Assembly (NCBI RefSeq): GCF_017355875.1
Contig: NZ_JAFEWC010000001.1
Span: 1,984,001-2,048,000 of the forward strand
DNA: 64,000 bases
From: Aridibaculum aurantiacum
GTDB lineage: Bacteria > Bacteroidota > Bacteroidia > Chitinophagales > Chitinophagaceae
Direction of reading: 5' to 3'
A program made the translations under genes and the position numbers. The number at the start of each line of letters is the position of its first letter. The first letter of the stretch is position 1. Positions 45,751 through 53,673 of this stretch are shown piece after piece. The notes under the pieces were generated by a model. It did no database searches. It was not told where the DNA came from and was given only the letters and a program-made list of their open reading frames with translations.

Positions 45751-46773
45751 CTACGCTGTCCACGTGTTCAATCCAGACTGCGTGAACTGGTAATTTTTTA
45801 TTTCTCCTCCGAATTCCTTTAGTGCCCTGGCCACATTATACCTGCAGTTATCTGGACAATAAAATGTCATAAAACCGCCACCTCCTGCACCACTAATTTT
45901 GCCACCAGTAGCGCCTGCGCCTTTGGCAGCATTGTATAATTCTTCAATACTGCTATTGCTGATGTTGTTGGCCATCTGGCGCTTTTGCGCAAAACCAAAA
46001 TCCAGTATCTCGCCAATCTCATGAAGTCTGCCTTTCAATAGCGCTTCTTTCATCATGCGGGCCTGCTCCTTCAATTGGTGCATGGCTTCAATACTCTTTT
46101 CGTTCTTCTGGTTCACGTTCTTTACCTGTTCCTGTATAATGGTTGCACTTTCGCGGCTGGTAGAAGTAAAATATAGAATAAGATTATTCTCCAGTTCATT
46201 CAGGTATTGCTGCTTTATGCGAAGCGGGTTTACAATCACTTTATCGCCTTCATAAAATTCCATAAAGTTTACCCCACCAAAAGTAGCTGCATATTGATCT
46301 TGCTTTCCGCCCGCCAGTTGCAGGTCATTCCTTTCAATTTCATAGGCATAATGTGCAATGTCATATTCACCAAGTGGCAGGCGCAACATTTCGGCAAAAG
46401 CACCTATGATGGCCACTACCAAAGTAGATGAAGTTCCCAAACCACTACCTGCAGGTGCATCTACAAAAGTAGAAAGCCTGAAGCCAGAAAGCGGCAGCCC
46501 ATAATCTTTTTGAATGCGGTTGTACACGCCTTTCGCAAGATCAAGTTTACCATTTATCGGCAGTTCATTATTCCATTCAAACCGCTGCTCTTCCTGCCGG
46601 TCTGCAGCCTGGATGATGATAGCATTTTCATCAATGGGTTCTATGCTTGCATGTGCATACAAAGAGATTGTTGCATTCAGGATTGCCCCGCCATACATGT
46701 CACTATAAGGGCTTACGTCCGTACCACCACCTGCCAATCCAATACGTAATGGCGCCCTGCTTCTGTAGATCAT
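45751..46773 (-). CDS. hddA: D-glycero-alpha-D-manno-heptose 7-phosphate kinase
   Basis: A GHMP kinase of 340 residues that phosphorylates heptose 7-phosphate at C1. N-terminal APLRIGLAGGGTD and the ATP loop PAGSGLGTSSTL are typical, as is GATGGKISGAGGGGFM near the C-terminus. It starts 9 bp after the GT4 gene on the same strand. With gmhA, hddC and gmhB it completes the GDP-heptose route. Confidence 0.92.
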   Translation of the reverse strand: MIYRSRAPLRIGLAGGGTDVSPYSDMYGGAILNATISLYAHASIEPIDENAIIIQAADRQEEQRFEWNNELPINGKLDLAKGVYNRIQKDYGLPLSGFRLSTFVDAPAGSGLGTSSTLVVAIIGAFAEMLRLPLGEYDIAHYAYEIERNDLQLAGGKQDQYAATFGGVNFMEFYEGDKVIVNPLRIKQQYLNELENNLILYFTSTSRESATIIQEQVKNVNQKNEKSIEAMHQLKEQARMMKEALLKGRLHEIGEILDFGFAQKRQMANNISNSSIEELYNAAKGAGATGGKISGAGGGGFMTFYCPDNCRYNVARALKEFGGEIKNYQFTQSGLNTWTA

Positions 46774-46782
46774 GTGAAAAGA

Positions 46783-47907
46783 TTATTTGCCTGCTAAACT
46801 GAAGATAGCCGAGGTAATATTGTTCCAGCTGTACTTCTTTTTTTCTGCGCGAAGATGGGGTAAAAAATGACTTTCACCTAATTCGTACAGCTTGAGAATA
46901 TGAGTGGCAATAGAGGCAGGATCGGGTGAACAAACCACTCCAACTTTTCCATCAGGAACCATATCGGGAAGAGCGCCTACATTGGTTACCAACATAGGTT
47001 TTTCAAAGTGATAGGCGAGTGGTGTAACACCACTTTGCGTGGCATTCCTGTAAGGCTGAATAACAAAATCAGCAGCGCTTAAATAATACCGCACTTCACT
47101 GTCTGCTATGAAATCTGTTCTTAAGATCAGGTTGGCTGCTATACCTAATTGTGCTATTTGTTCATCATACTGTTTCCTGTCTTCATAAAATTCACCGGCT
47201 ACCAGCAGTTTTATTCCAGATGACCTTATTCCTGCATCGGCCATAGCTTGTAGCAGCAGGTCAAGCCCTTTGTACTGACGGATGAAACCAAAGAATAAAA
47301 TGATCTTATCATCTTCAGGCAGGCTTAACTTCTTGCGTGCTTCTATCTTATCAACACCTTCACCAAAATTATCGTACAAGGGATGCACAACATGTTTTGC
47401 CGGCTTCAATGAAAACGCTTTAAGATCAGCCAGTACTTTTTCACTCATGGTGATGAATGCATCAACCGACTTTACAAAGTATTTGGTGAATGCAACATCA
47501 CCCGGCCGCTTCTCGTGTGGCTTTATATTATCAGCTATGCAAACCACCTTTGTGTGTTTGTTGCTTTTTGCTATTCGTAATATAGTTCCTAAACAAGGAC
47601 CCATAAACGGAAGCCAATACCTCACAACAATCACATCTGGTCGTTCACGCTTTAGCTGGTTTCCTACCTTGATCCAGTTAAGCGGGTTTACAGAGTTGAT
47701 CCTGACTTTGATGTTGATATCAGTAGGAGCAGGTTCTGATGAATACTGCGTAGTACCGGGAAAGAGAAACCCGGGATATTGTAACGAGAATGTATAGATA
47801 GATGCATCATGGCCTTCGGCTAAGAATTGCCTTGCAAGTCTTTCATTGTACGAAGCAAGACCACCGCGAAGCGGGTGTGCAGGACCTATGATAACAACTT
47901 TAGCCAA
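46783..47907 (-). CDS. GT4-type glycosyltransferase
   Basis: A 374-residue GT-B enzyme. The N-terminal domain has GPAHPLRGGLASYNERLA (acceptor-side Gly loop); the C-terminal domain has ILFFGFIRQYKGLDLLL and the donor-site region VTPLAYHFEKPMLVT. In this cluster it may transfer the heptose or an adjoining sugar to a cell-surface glycan, but donor and acceptor are inference. It lies between the GT2 gene and hddA, 36 bp and 9 bp away. Confidence 0.88.
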   Translation of the reverse strand: MAKVVIIGPAHPLRGGLASYNERLARQFLAEGHDASIYTFSLQYPGFLFPGTTQYSSEPAPTDINIKVRINSVNPLNWIKVGNQLKRERPDVIVVRYWLPFMGPCLGTILRIAKSNKHTKVVCIADNIKPHEKRPGDVAFTKYFVKSVDAFITMSEKVLADLKAFSLKPAKHVVHPLYDNFGEGVDKIEARKKLSLPEDDKIILFFGFIRQYKGLDLLLQAMADAGIRSSGIKLLVAGEFYEDRKQYDEQIAQLGIAANLILRTDFIADSEVRYYLSAADFVIQPYRNATQSGVTPLAYHFEKPMLVTNVGALPDMVPDGKVGVVCSPDPASIATHILKLYELGESHFLPHLRAEKKKYSWNNITSAIFSLAGK

Positions 47908-47943
47908 TGATCTTTTTTTGAAGAGTAAGCAGATTAATTACTG

Positions 47944-48882
47944 TTATATGCCCAGCTTTTTTTCAACCAGGTAATTATTTCTCTCTGGTGAATTTCTTCC
48001 AACAAGTTCGGCTACAAAGCCAGCAAGAAACAATTGCATACCTATGATCATTGTTGTCATAGCTATATAAAATGAAGGGCGGTTTGTAAGTGAGAAGTCA
48101 GTGGAAACAATCTTCGCTATCACCAGGTAGATGATCATCAATGTACCAATGAGGAAGGATAATGTACCATACAATCCAAAGAAGTGCATGGGGCGTTTTC
48201 CAAACTTGCTTACAAAAGTGATAGTAGCAAGATCCAGGAAGCCATTGATGAAACGTTCCCAGCCAAACTTGGTTGTACCATATTTTCGAGCCCTGTGCTC
48301 CACTACTTTTTCACCTATTTTTCTAAAGCCAGCCCATTTGGCTATTACAGGTATATAGCGATGCATTTCACCATATACTTCAATACTCTTGATAACTTTT
48401 TTCTTGTATGCTTTCAGGCCGCAATTAAAATCGTGTAGCTGAATGCCACTGGTACGGCGGGTAACACCATTGAAGAACTTGGTGGGGATGGTCTTTGTAA
48501 GCGGATCATACCTTTTCTTTTTCCAGCCGCTCACCAGGTCATAGCCATCTTCCACTATCATACGGCGCAGTTCAGGTATCTCATCAGGTGAATCCTGCAT
48601 GTCAGCATCCATGGTAATAACTACATCGCCTTGGGCAGCCTTAAAACCTTCATTCAATGCTGCAGACTTGCCATAGTTACGTTGAAATTTTATTCCCCTG
48701 ATGTGACTGTTAGTGATAACCAGGCGCTCAATAACATCCCAACTATCATCGGTGCTGCCGTCATCTATCAGGATGATCTCGTAAGTGAGATTGTTGGCTG
48801 TAACAACCCTTTCTACCCAAGCACACAGCTCGGGCAGCGACTCGTCTTCATTGAATAATGGAACAACTATTGAAACATCCAT
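47944..48882 (-). CDS. GT2 membrane glycosyltransferase (DPM1/GtrB-like)
   Basis: A 312-residue protein with a GT-A domain (about 1-225; VPLFNEDESLPEL at the start, DADMQDSPDE as the DxD metal site near 94) and two C-terminal membrane helices (about 235-290). This is the layout of polyprenyl-phosphate sugar synthases such as GtrB. It would charge a lipid carrier with sugar at the inner membrane. Starts 9 bp after DUF4199, so in the same transcript. Confidence 0.9.
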   Translation of the reverse strand: MDVSIVVPLFNEDESLPELCAWVERVVTANNLTYEIILIDDGSTDDSWDVIERLVITNSHIRGIKFQRNYGKSAALNEGFKAAQGDVVITMDADMQDSPDEIPELRRMIVEDGYDLVSGWKKKRYDPLTKTIPTKFFNGVTRRTSGIQLHDFNCGLKAYKKKVIKSIEVYGEMHRYIPVIAKWAGFRKIGEKVVEHRARKYGTTKFGWERFINGFLDLATITFVSKFGKRPMHFFGLYGTLSFLIGTLMIIYLVIAKIVSTDFSLTNRPSFYIAMTTMIIGMQLFLAGFVAELVGRNSPERNNYLVEKKLGI

Positions 48883-48891
48883 CCTGTAAAA

Positions 48892-49404
48892 TTAGCCGTT
48901 TTGAAAAGGTGACTGTGGGTTCTTTTTGGCAACTCCTGCACCAATTAAAGATGAGATCAATCCAACTACCACGAAAAAGAACACGATACCTGCAATTGCA
49001 AAAGGAAAAAAGAATTTCCTGGTCATCTCTACAGTTTGTTCTATCTGCTCATCACTCATCTCTCTTTTTTCTAATTCCCTTACTGTTTCGTCCAGTGCAA
49101 TATCAACGATCTCAGGAAATAAAACTTTTACAGCAATAGCGGTATAAACAACCATAAGCACAGTTACTACAGCTGTAATCTTGAAGCCATGAGCAAATAT
49201 GTTCCCAAACGTTACATTGTTATTCATTTGGTTTGCGTAATTGATACAGCCCCAGATAATGCCCGCAATAATTATCAGGTATTGTATAGAACCTAAAGCT
49301 CTATTCATGCTTTCGCCTAACAGATGTAGAACAAGGCTTAGCACAATTAGCACAAGTGCAATGATCAATCCTTTTGCAACGGGGGTAGTTACTTTTGGTT
49401 CCAT
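48892..49404 (-). CDS. DUF4199 membrane protein
   Basis: A 170-residue protein with four hydrophobic segments (about 12-30, 38-55, 70-95, 130-158) and the DUF4199 pattern: INYANQMNNNVTFGNIFAHG in the middle and ISSLIGAGVAKK at the end. Function is unknown; it is restricted to Bacteroidota. It overlaps the dihydroorotase-like gene by 16 bp and is followed within 9 bp by GT2. Confidence 0.9.
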   Translation of the reverse strand: MEPKVTTPVAKGLIIALVLIVLSLVLHLLGESMNRALGSIQYLIIIAGIIWGCINYANQMNNNVTFGNIFAHGFKITAVVTVLMVVYTAIAVKVLFPEIVDIALDETVRELEKREMSDEQIEQTVEMTRKFFFPFAIAGIVFFFVVVGLISSLIGAGVAKKNPQSPFQNG

Positions 49405-50678
49405 GCTTGGTGGTTTATATTTAAAGACTTTTTCTCTTTGTTGATAACACCCAGTACCGCGCCTCTCAAAGAAAGGTTGATAAAAGGGTTGTTATTGCTT
49501 CTGCTTTTATTTGTTTCCGTTGTTAAAGTCGTTTCTCCGCTACGGGTAAAAATGGTGAGATCAGCATCATTGTTCACATCAATAGCATTCTGCTGAAGTG
49601 AGAACAGTTGCCTTGCTTTGGTGCTTAATATTTCTATTAATCGATCTACAGGTAACGCAGGGAAAGTATGGTTGATAACATTAAAGGTTGATTGCAGCGC
49701 ATTTATTCCCGGCTGTGCATATTCAAACTCACACACCTTATGATCCCAATCTTGTGGCAGGTGATGACTGCTAATGCAATCAATGGTGCCATTTAGAACT
49801 CCTTCGCGAAGTGCCACCATATCCTGCCTTGTACGCAGTGGAGGATCAACCTTTAAGTTCGTGTCATAGGTTACCAGGTCTTCATCGCAAAAGAAGAGAT
49901 GATAAGGAGTAACACTACAACTTATTTTAACGCCAGCAGCTTTTGCACCGGCTATCAAGGCTAATCCTTTAGCTGTAGAAACACCTGTAATATGCAGTTT
50001 GCTGCCTGTATATTTTGTTAGTTCAATATCACGGGTGATGATGAGTTCTTCTGCAATGGCGGGTAAGCCCGGTAATCCTAAGCGTGTGCTCGTGATCCCT
50101 TCATTCATTAAGCCATGCTTGCCAATGGAGCGGTCTATCGGAAGTTGAATGAGCGTACCATCAAAAGCACGTACATATTGCAGTGCTTTAAGAAATAGAC
50201 CGGGCGTTTGAACAGGGTTAGTACCATCAGTAAATGCGATAGCCCCGCTTTTGCGCATGTCATACATTTCTGCCAACTCTTTACCTTCTGCATTCTTGGT
50301 AATAGAACCTAGCGGAAACACATTTACTATAGCATGCTTTGCTTTTTGTGCTATGTATTCTACTAAAGATTTATTGCCTACCACAGGGTTGGTATTAGGC
50401 AATACAAATACATTGGTATAGCCACCGGCAGTGGCAGCTTCTATTCCTGTTTCAATGGTTTCTTTATACTCATTTCCAGGGTCATTGAAATGTGCAAATA
50501 CATCGACCCAACCTGGTGAAACGAGTACGTCTTTTTCTTCAATAACTTCGGCATCACCAGCATCAATAGAGTCTTCAATAGATGTGATCTTACCATTTAT
50601 TATCAATATATCTTTCGTTGATCCGTTGTGGGGAGAAAGCTTATCGCAGATAGTAACTTGCTTCAGTAAAAGCTTCAT
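49389..50678 (-). CDS. Dihydroorotase-family protein with lost active-site residues
   Basis: A 429-residue amidohydrolase, full length for type I dihydroorotase and clearly in that family (PNTNPV, LMNEG, LPGLP, NPPLR-like VDPPLR). The catalytic set is mostly gone. The HxH metal pair reads FAH (F61, H63), its following Arg is N65, the HVST His is G232, the TPHH first His is Y259, and the TDHAPH Asp is replaced by H305. Active dihydroorotase chemistry therefore looks impossible. Known non-catalytic PyrC' proteins support assembly of aspartate carbamoyltransferase in other bacteria; that role here is inference. It heads the leftward cluster that includes DUF4199 and the heptose genes. Confidence 0.85.
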   Translation of the reverse strand: MKLLLKQVTICDKLSPHNGSTKDILIINGKITSIEDSIDAGDAEVIEEKDVLVSPGWVDVFAHFNDPGNEYKETIETGIEAATAGGYTNVFVLPNTNPVVGNKSLVEYIAQKAKHAIVNVFPLGSITKNAEGKELAEMYDMRKSGAIAFTDGTNPVQTPGLFLKALQYVRAFDGTLIQLPIDRSIGKHGLMNEGITSTRLGLPGLPAIAEELIITRDIELTKYTGSKLHITGVSTAKGLALIAGAKAAGVKISCSVTPYHLFFCDEDLVTYDTNLKVDPPLRTRQDMVALREGVLNGTIDCISSHHLPQDWDHKVCEFEYAQPGINALQSTFNVINHTFPALPVDRLIEILSTKARQLFSLQQNAIDVNNDADLTIFTRSGETTLTTETNKSRSNNNPFINLSLRGAVLGVINKEKKSLNINHQAWNQK

Positions 50679-50708
50679 GCAGTCGGTGGAAAATTTGGTG
50701 CAATATAG

Positions 50709-50738
50709 TTGCTTTTTATAAAAAGGCCTTTACATTTG
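50709..50738 (+). promoter_or_regulatory. Promoter of tRNA-Pro
   Basis: TTG (50709-50711), 19 bp, TACATTTG (50731-50738): a full match to the Bacteroidota consensus, 27 bp before the tRNA. Confidence 0.75.
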
Positions 50739-50765
50739 CCACCCTGTTAAAAACAGCTATAGCCT

Positions 50766-50839
50766 CGGGATGTGGCGCAGTCCGGTAGCGTACTTGTATG
50801 GGGTGCAAGGGGTCGCTGGTTCGAATCCAGTCATCCCGA
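50766..50839 (+). tRNA. tRNA-Pro (anticodon GGG)
   Basis: A full cloverleaf: acceptor CGGGATG (50766-50772) with CATCCCG (50832-50838), anticodon stem CTTGT/GCAAG, loop ATGGGGT with anticodon GGG at 50800-50802, T arm GCTGG-TTCGAAT-CCAGT, discriminator A at 50839. The CCA end is not encoded. It reads Pro codons CCC and CCU. Own promoter and terminator. Confidence 0.96.
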
Positions 50840-50846
50840 CCTGGTG

Positions 50847-50878
50847 AAACCATTTGCATGTTGCAGATGGTTTTTTTA
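50847..50878 (+). terminator. Terminator of tRNA-Pro
   Basis: AACCATTTGCA (50848-50858) pairs with TGCAGATGGTT (50862-50872) with one wobble, then T-run. Confidence 0.75.
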
Positions 50879-50879
50879 T

Positions 50880-51181
50880 TGTTTTAAGTGAATAATAATG
50901 GGGTTGAAGTGATGCAAATTTTTCTATTAGTAGATATCAGCATAGCTATAATTAATGTTTGAAATACATGCATAGAAAACATTGAATCATCCTATCAACA
51001 TTATTTAAAAGAGCCTACAGCAGCACTTCCTATATATAACAGATAGCATTGCTCTTCTATATCTATATTATGTTCTAAAGCATCTACATCAACTTCGGCA
51101 AGTTCTTTGCTAACAATATGCAAAAATGCAGCTGGTGCTTTCACCAATACAGCGATGGCTGCTAGTTCTTAACCTTTACTA
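50880..51181. other. Intergenic region with a possible gene remnant
   Basis: About 300 bp. The minus strand has an open frame from 51168 to 51001 that reads like protein (KAPAAFLHIVSKELAEVDVD, then EEQCYLLYIG). Starts are only TTG 51147 or GTG 51144, giving at most 48 residues. It may be a tiny gene or the end of a decayed one. Nothing else seen. Confidence 0.3.
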
Positions 51182-51187
51182 TTGTAT

Positions 51188-52042
51188 ATGAAGTACATCT
51201 TATCATGTCTGTTTTTAATAACTACCTGCACTACATTTTCGCAGCCATTACGCTTTCATTTTTCAGGAGGATTCGCTAATTACAATGGCGACCTGCAACC
51301 AAAAAAGTTTACACTAAACCAGGCTAAGGGTGTAGTAGCTGCCGGGGCCACTTTCAATCTTTCAGAAAAATTTGCTTTGCGCAGTGATTACAGCTTTGCT
51401 AAGGTTGGCGCTGATGATAAACTGAGTAGTAACAACCAGGCACGCAACCTGAATTTTACTTCATTGATACAGGAGCTGAGCCTGATGGGTGAATATGACA
51501 TTTTTAGTACCTATGAAAGAAAACTTACTCCTTATGTTTTTGCCGGGATAGGAGTGTTCAGGTTTAGTCCTTATACCAAAGACGAGAACGGAAACAAAGT
51601 ATACCTCCAGCATCTTAGAACTGAAGGACAGGAGACCAGCCAGTATCCTGACAGGAAAATATATAATAAGGTTCAGATGAATATTCCTTTTGGTGCAGGT
51701 GCCAAGTATGCAATATCTGATGATGTTCACCTTGCCTTCGAATTAAGCTTTAGAAAATTATTCACTGACTACCTCGATGATGTAAGTACCAGTTATGCAG
51801 ATGAGAATGTACTTACAAATGAAGTAGGACCGAAATCAGCTCAATTTGCTTTTAGAGGTGACGAGTTAACACATAATCCAAGAACATATCCTGCTGGCGG
51901 AACAGCACGTGGAAATCCAGCGTATAAAGACAGTTACTATTTTGGACAGGTACGACTAAGCTTTAGAATGAACTGGTTTGACAACAACAGTGGTTATGGC
52001 GGTCGCGGAAAGAACAGGCTTGGTTGTCCAACGAGATTTTAA
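51188..52042 (+). CDS. Outer-membrane beta-barrel protein, DUF6089-like
   Basis: A 284-residue protein with a signal peptide (cleavage near TFSQ, residue 19). Barrel features: N-terminal FHFSGGFANYNGDLQ, typical of DUF6089, then alternating strands (FALRSDYSFAKV, PYVFAGIGVFRFSPY, FGAGAKYAI, HLAFELSFRKLFTDYLDDVS, YYFGQVRLSFRMN). A Gly-rich C-terminus ends in a short basic tail. Function is unknown. ATG 51182 is an alternative start two residues longer. Confidence 0.85.
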   Translation: MKYILSCLFLITTCTTFSQPLRFHFSGGFANYNGDLQPKKFTLNQAKGVVAAGATFNLSEKFALRSDYSFAKVGADDKLSSNNQARNLNFTSLIQELSLMGEYDIFSTYERKLTPYVFAGIGVFRFSPYTKDENGNKVYLQHLRTEGQETSQYPDRKIYNKVQMNIPFGAGAKYAISDDVHLAFELSFRKLFTDYLDDVSTSYADENVLTNEVGPKSAQFAFRGDELTHNPRTYPAGGTARGNPAYKDSYYFGQVRLSFRMNWFDNNSGYGGRGKNRLGCPTRF

Positions 52043-52067
52043 AATAGATAATTCAACAACTTGTTTT

Positions 52068-52100
52068 AAGGCTGTCTCAAAAGAGATAGCCTTTACTTTT
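52068..52100 (+). terminator. Terminator of the barrel gene
   Basis: AAGGCTGTCTC (52068-52078), AAAA loop, GAGATAGCCTT (52083-52093), then a T-rich tract. Confidence 0.7.
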
Positions 52101-52531
52101 TGAACTAATCTATAAATAGTATAGTAAGCTATAGTTTCATCATTGGTTGATTTGAGTAGATTAAGATAGCAGTAAGTAAACTACGATGCATGCGCTAAAC
52201 TATTTTGAGATATACTAAGAAAGCTTTCCAATTCAAGTACTTAAAAAAAATCCTTAGACAAATGGAAAAAAACTTTGACTGTTCTTTCCATATTGTTACA
52301 AAGATTTATGTGTGCGGGGTAAAAATTCTACTATTCCTCAAGCAGTAGAAATCCTTCCACAACAGCCGCTGCAGGAAGATATATGCAATTAGAAGCTGTT
52401 TTAGCCACAAGAGCAACTAAGTATGCAGGATAAGCATAATTCGTAGCCTTAGAGGATGTTTTTGAAGCTAAAGAAGACGAAATTCAGTAGGAGAAGTGTA
52501 TCAGAAAGATGGACCTGGTATAAAAAGAGAA

Positions 52532-52558
52532 GAGGCTCAAAGAATTGAGCCTCCTTTT
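52532..52558 (+). terminator. Orphan terminator in the gap before TraB copy 2
   Basis: GAGGCTCAA (52532-52540), AGAA, TTGAGCCTC (52545-52553), then CTTTTC. It has no intact gene before it. Confidence 0.6.
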
Positions 52559-52656
52559 CAACCCTAAACCCTTAAAAAACATTTTAAATAACGATAAAAC
52601 CGTGCCAGTTTTTTAAAACTGTAAGAATTATTTTTACCGGAACACAAACATCATAT

Positions 52657-53547
52657 ATGAACATTGTAACTGTACTACTGTCGCTGCTGGGAGTTATGTA
52701 CTTATTGTCCTGCAAACAGAAACCTTCTATTAGTACAGCAGTTGGTGATAGTTTGTTATGGGAGGTTAGCGGTAACGGCCTGAAACAACCTTCTTATTTT
52801 TTAGGAACCATGCACATGATGTGTGCTGAAGATGCACGTTTGAGTGAGAGCACCAAGTCCATCATTGAATATGTAAAGCATGTATACCTGGAAGTAGACC
52901 TTGACAATGCAGGCGAACTTTTATCAGCAGCACTGGAGCTAACTAATAAGAGCCAGGATGAGCTGACTACTGTTCTTTCAGCCAGCGAATACGATAGGGT
53001 ACGGACGTTCTTCGAATTTCATCAGCCGCAAATGCCATTTGCGGTACTAGAGAAACAGCATCCACTAATGCTTGCATCAAGCCTGTACGAACTTTTCCTC
53101 ACTTGCGAAAAGAAGAATGGGGTGGAGTTAGTATTGGTAGAGGAGGCATCACGGCAGAATAAAGAGATCAAAGGTTTGGAAACAATGGCTTTCCAGGCAT
53201 CCATCTTCCATGCAATACCTTATGAAGAACAAGCTAAAGAACTGGTGAAAGCCATTGACAGCATTCCACAGCAAAAGAAGTTGATGGATGAAATGGTCAG
53301 CATATACAAGCAACAGGATATTAATAAACTGTATGAGCTAACCACCCGTGAAGAAGCAGGTACTGCTGCATATACCGATGTATTGCTTCACGACCGCAAT
53401 AAGAACTGGGTTAAACAATTTGATACTATTGCTTCCAAACATTCAACACTCTTTGCTGTTGGGGCAGGTCACTTAGGCGGGCCTATGGGAGTGGTAGAAT
53501 TATTAAGGAAAAAAGGGTATTCGCTCAGGCCGCTTAAGAACAATTAA
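52657..53547 (+). CDS. TraB/GumN family lipoprotein, copy 2
   Basis: A 296-residue paralogue of the protein at 14516. It has a lipoprotein signal instead of a plain one (lipobox LLSC, Cys near 19). The domain opens LLWEVSGNGLKQPSYFLGTMH and ends FAVGAGHLGGPMG, keeping the two conserved GTMH and GHLGG elements. The internal EVD..NA helix region also matches. Possible protease-like role on the membrane surface; unproven. The ABC-HlyD-TolC operon begins 126 bp downstream. Confidence 0.85.
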   Translation: MNIVTVLLSLLGVMYLLSCKQKPSISTAVGDSLLWEVSGNGLKQPSYFLGTMHMMCAEDARLSESTKSIIEYVKHVYLEVDLDNAGELLSAALELTNKSQDELTTVLSASEYDRVRTFFEFHQPQMPFAVLEKQHPLMLASSLYELFLTCEKKNGVELVLVEEASRQNKEIKGLETMAFQASIFHAIPYEEQAKELVKAIDSIPQQKKLMDEMVSIYKQQDINKLYELTTREEAGTAAYTDVLLHDRNKNWVKQFDTIASKHSTLFAVGAGHLGGPMGVVELLRKKGYSLRPLKNN

Positions 53548-53637
53548 TGTGCAGGTGGTTTCACCTAAACTTAACACCAATTCTCCTAAATCCGACTATT
53601 TTCGCTGCAACATTCTTTGATTATTAAATAGTTAGGT

Positions 53638-53655
53638 ACACCATTGGCATGGTGT
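53638..53655. promoter_or_regulatory. Perfect hairpin just before the ABC operon
   Basis: ACACCAT, loop TGGC, ATGGTGT: a 7-bp perfect inverted repeat ending 18 bp before the ATG. It could be an operator; no T-run, so not a terminator. Confidence 0.3.
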
Positions 53656-53673
53656 TCATTGCATTGTATAAAT

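Larger units (their letters stand above)
52043..52656. other. 614-bp gap with two terminators and a decayed reading frame
   Basis: After the barrel gene's terminator, a plus-strand frame from about 52331 to 52490 reads as coding-like text with two stops (52431-52433 and 52437-52439): QLEAVLATRATKYAG, then after the stops FVALEDVFEAKEDEIQ. A second terminator closes this piece at 52532-52558. It may be a pseudogene or a short RNA unit. No match to a named family. Confidence 0.3.

Noticed and set aside
47282-47797. 171-residue plus-strand frame inside the GT4 gene
   Set aside because: A shadow of the real minus-strand gene, whose motifs and spacing are convincing.
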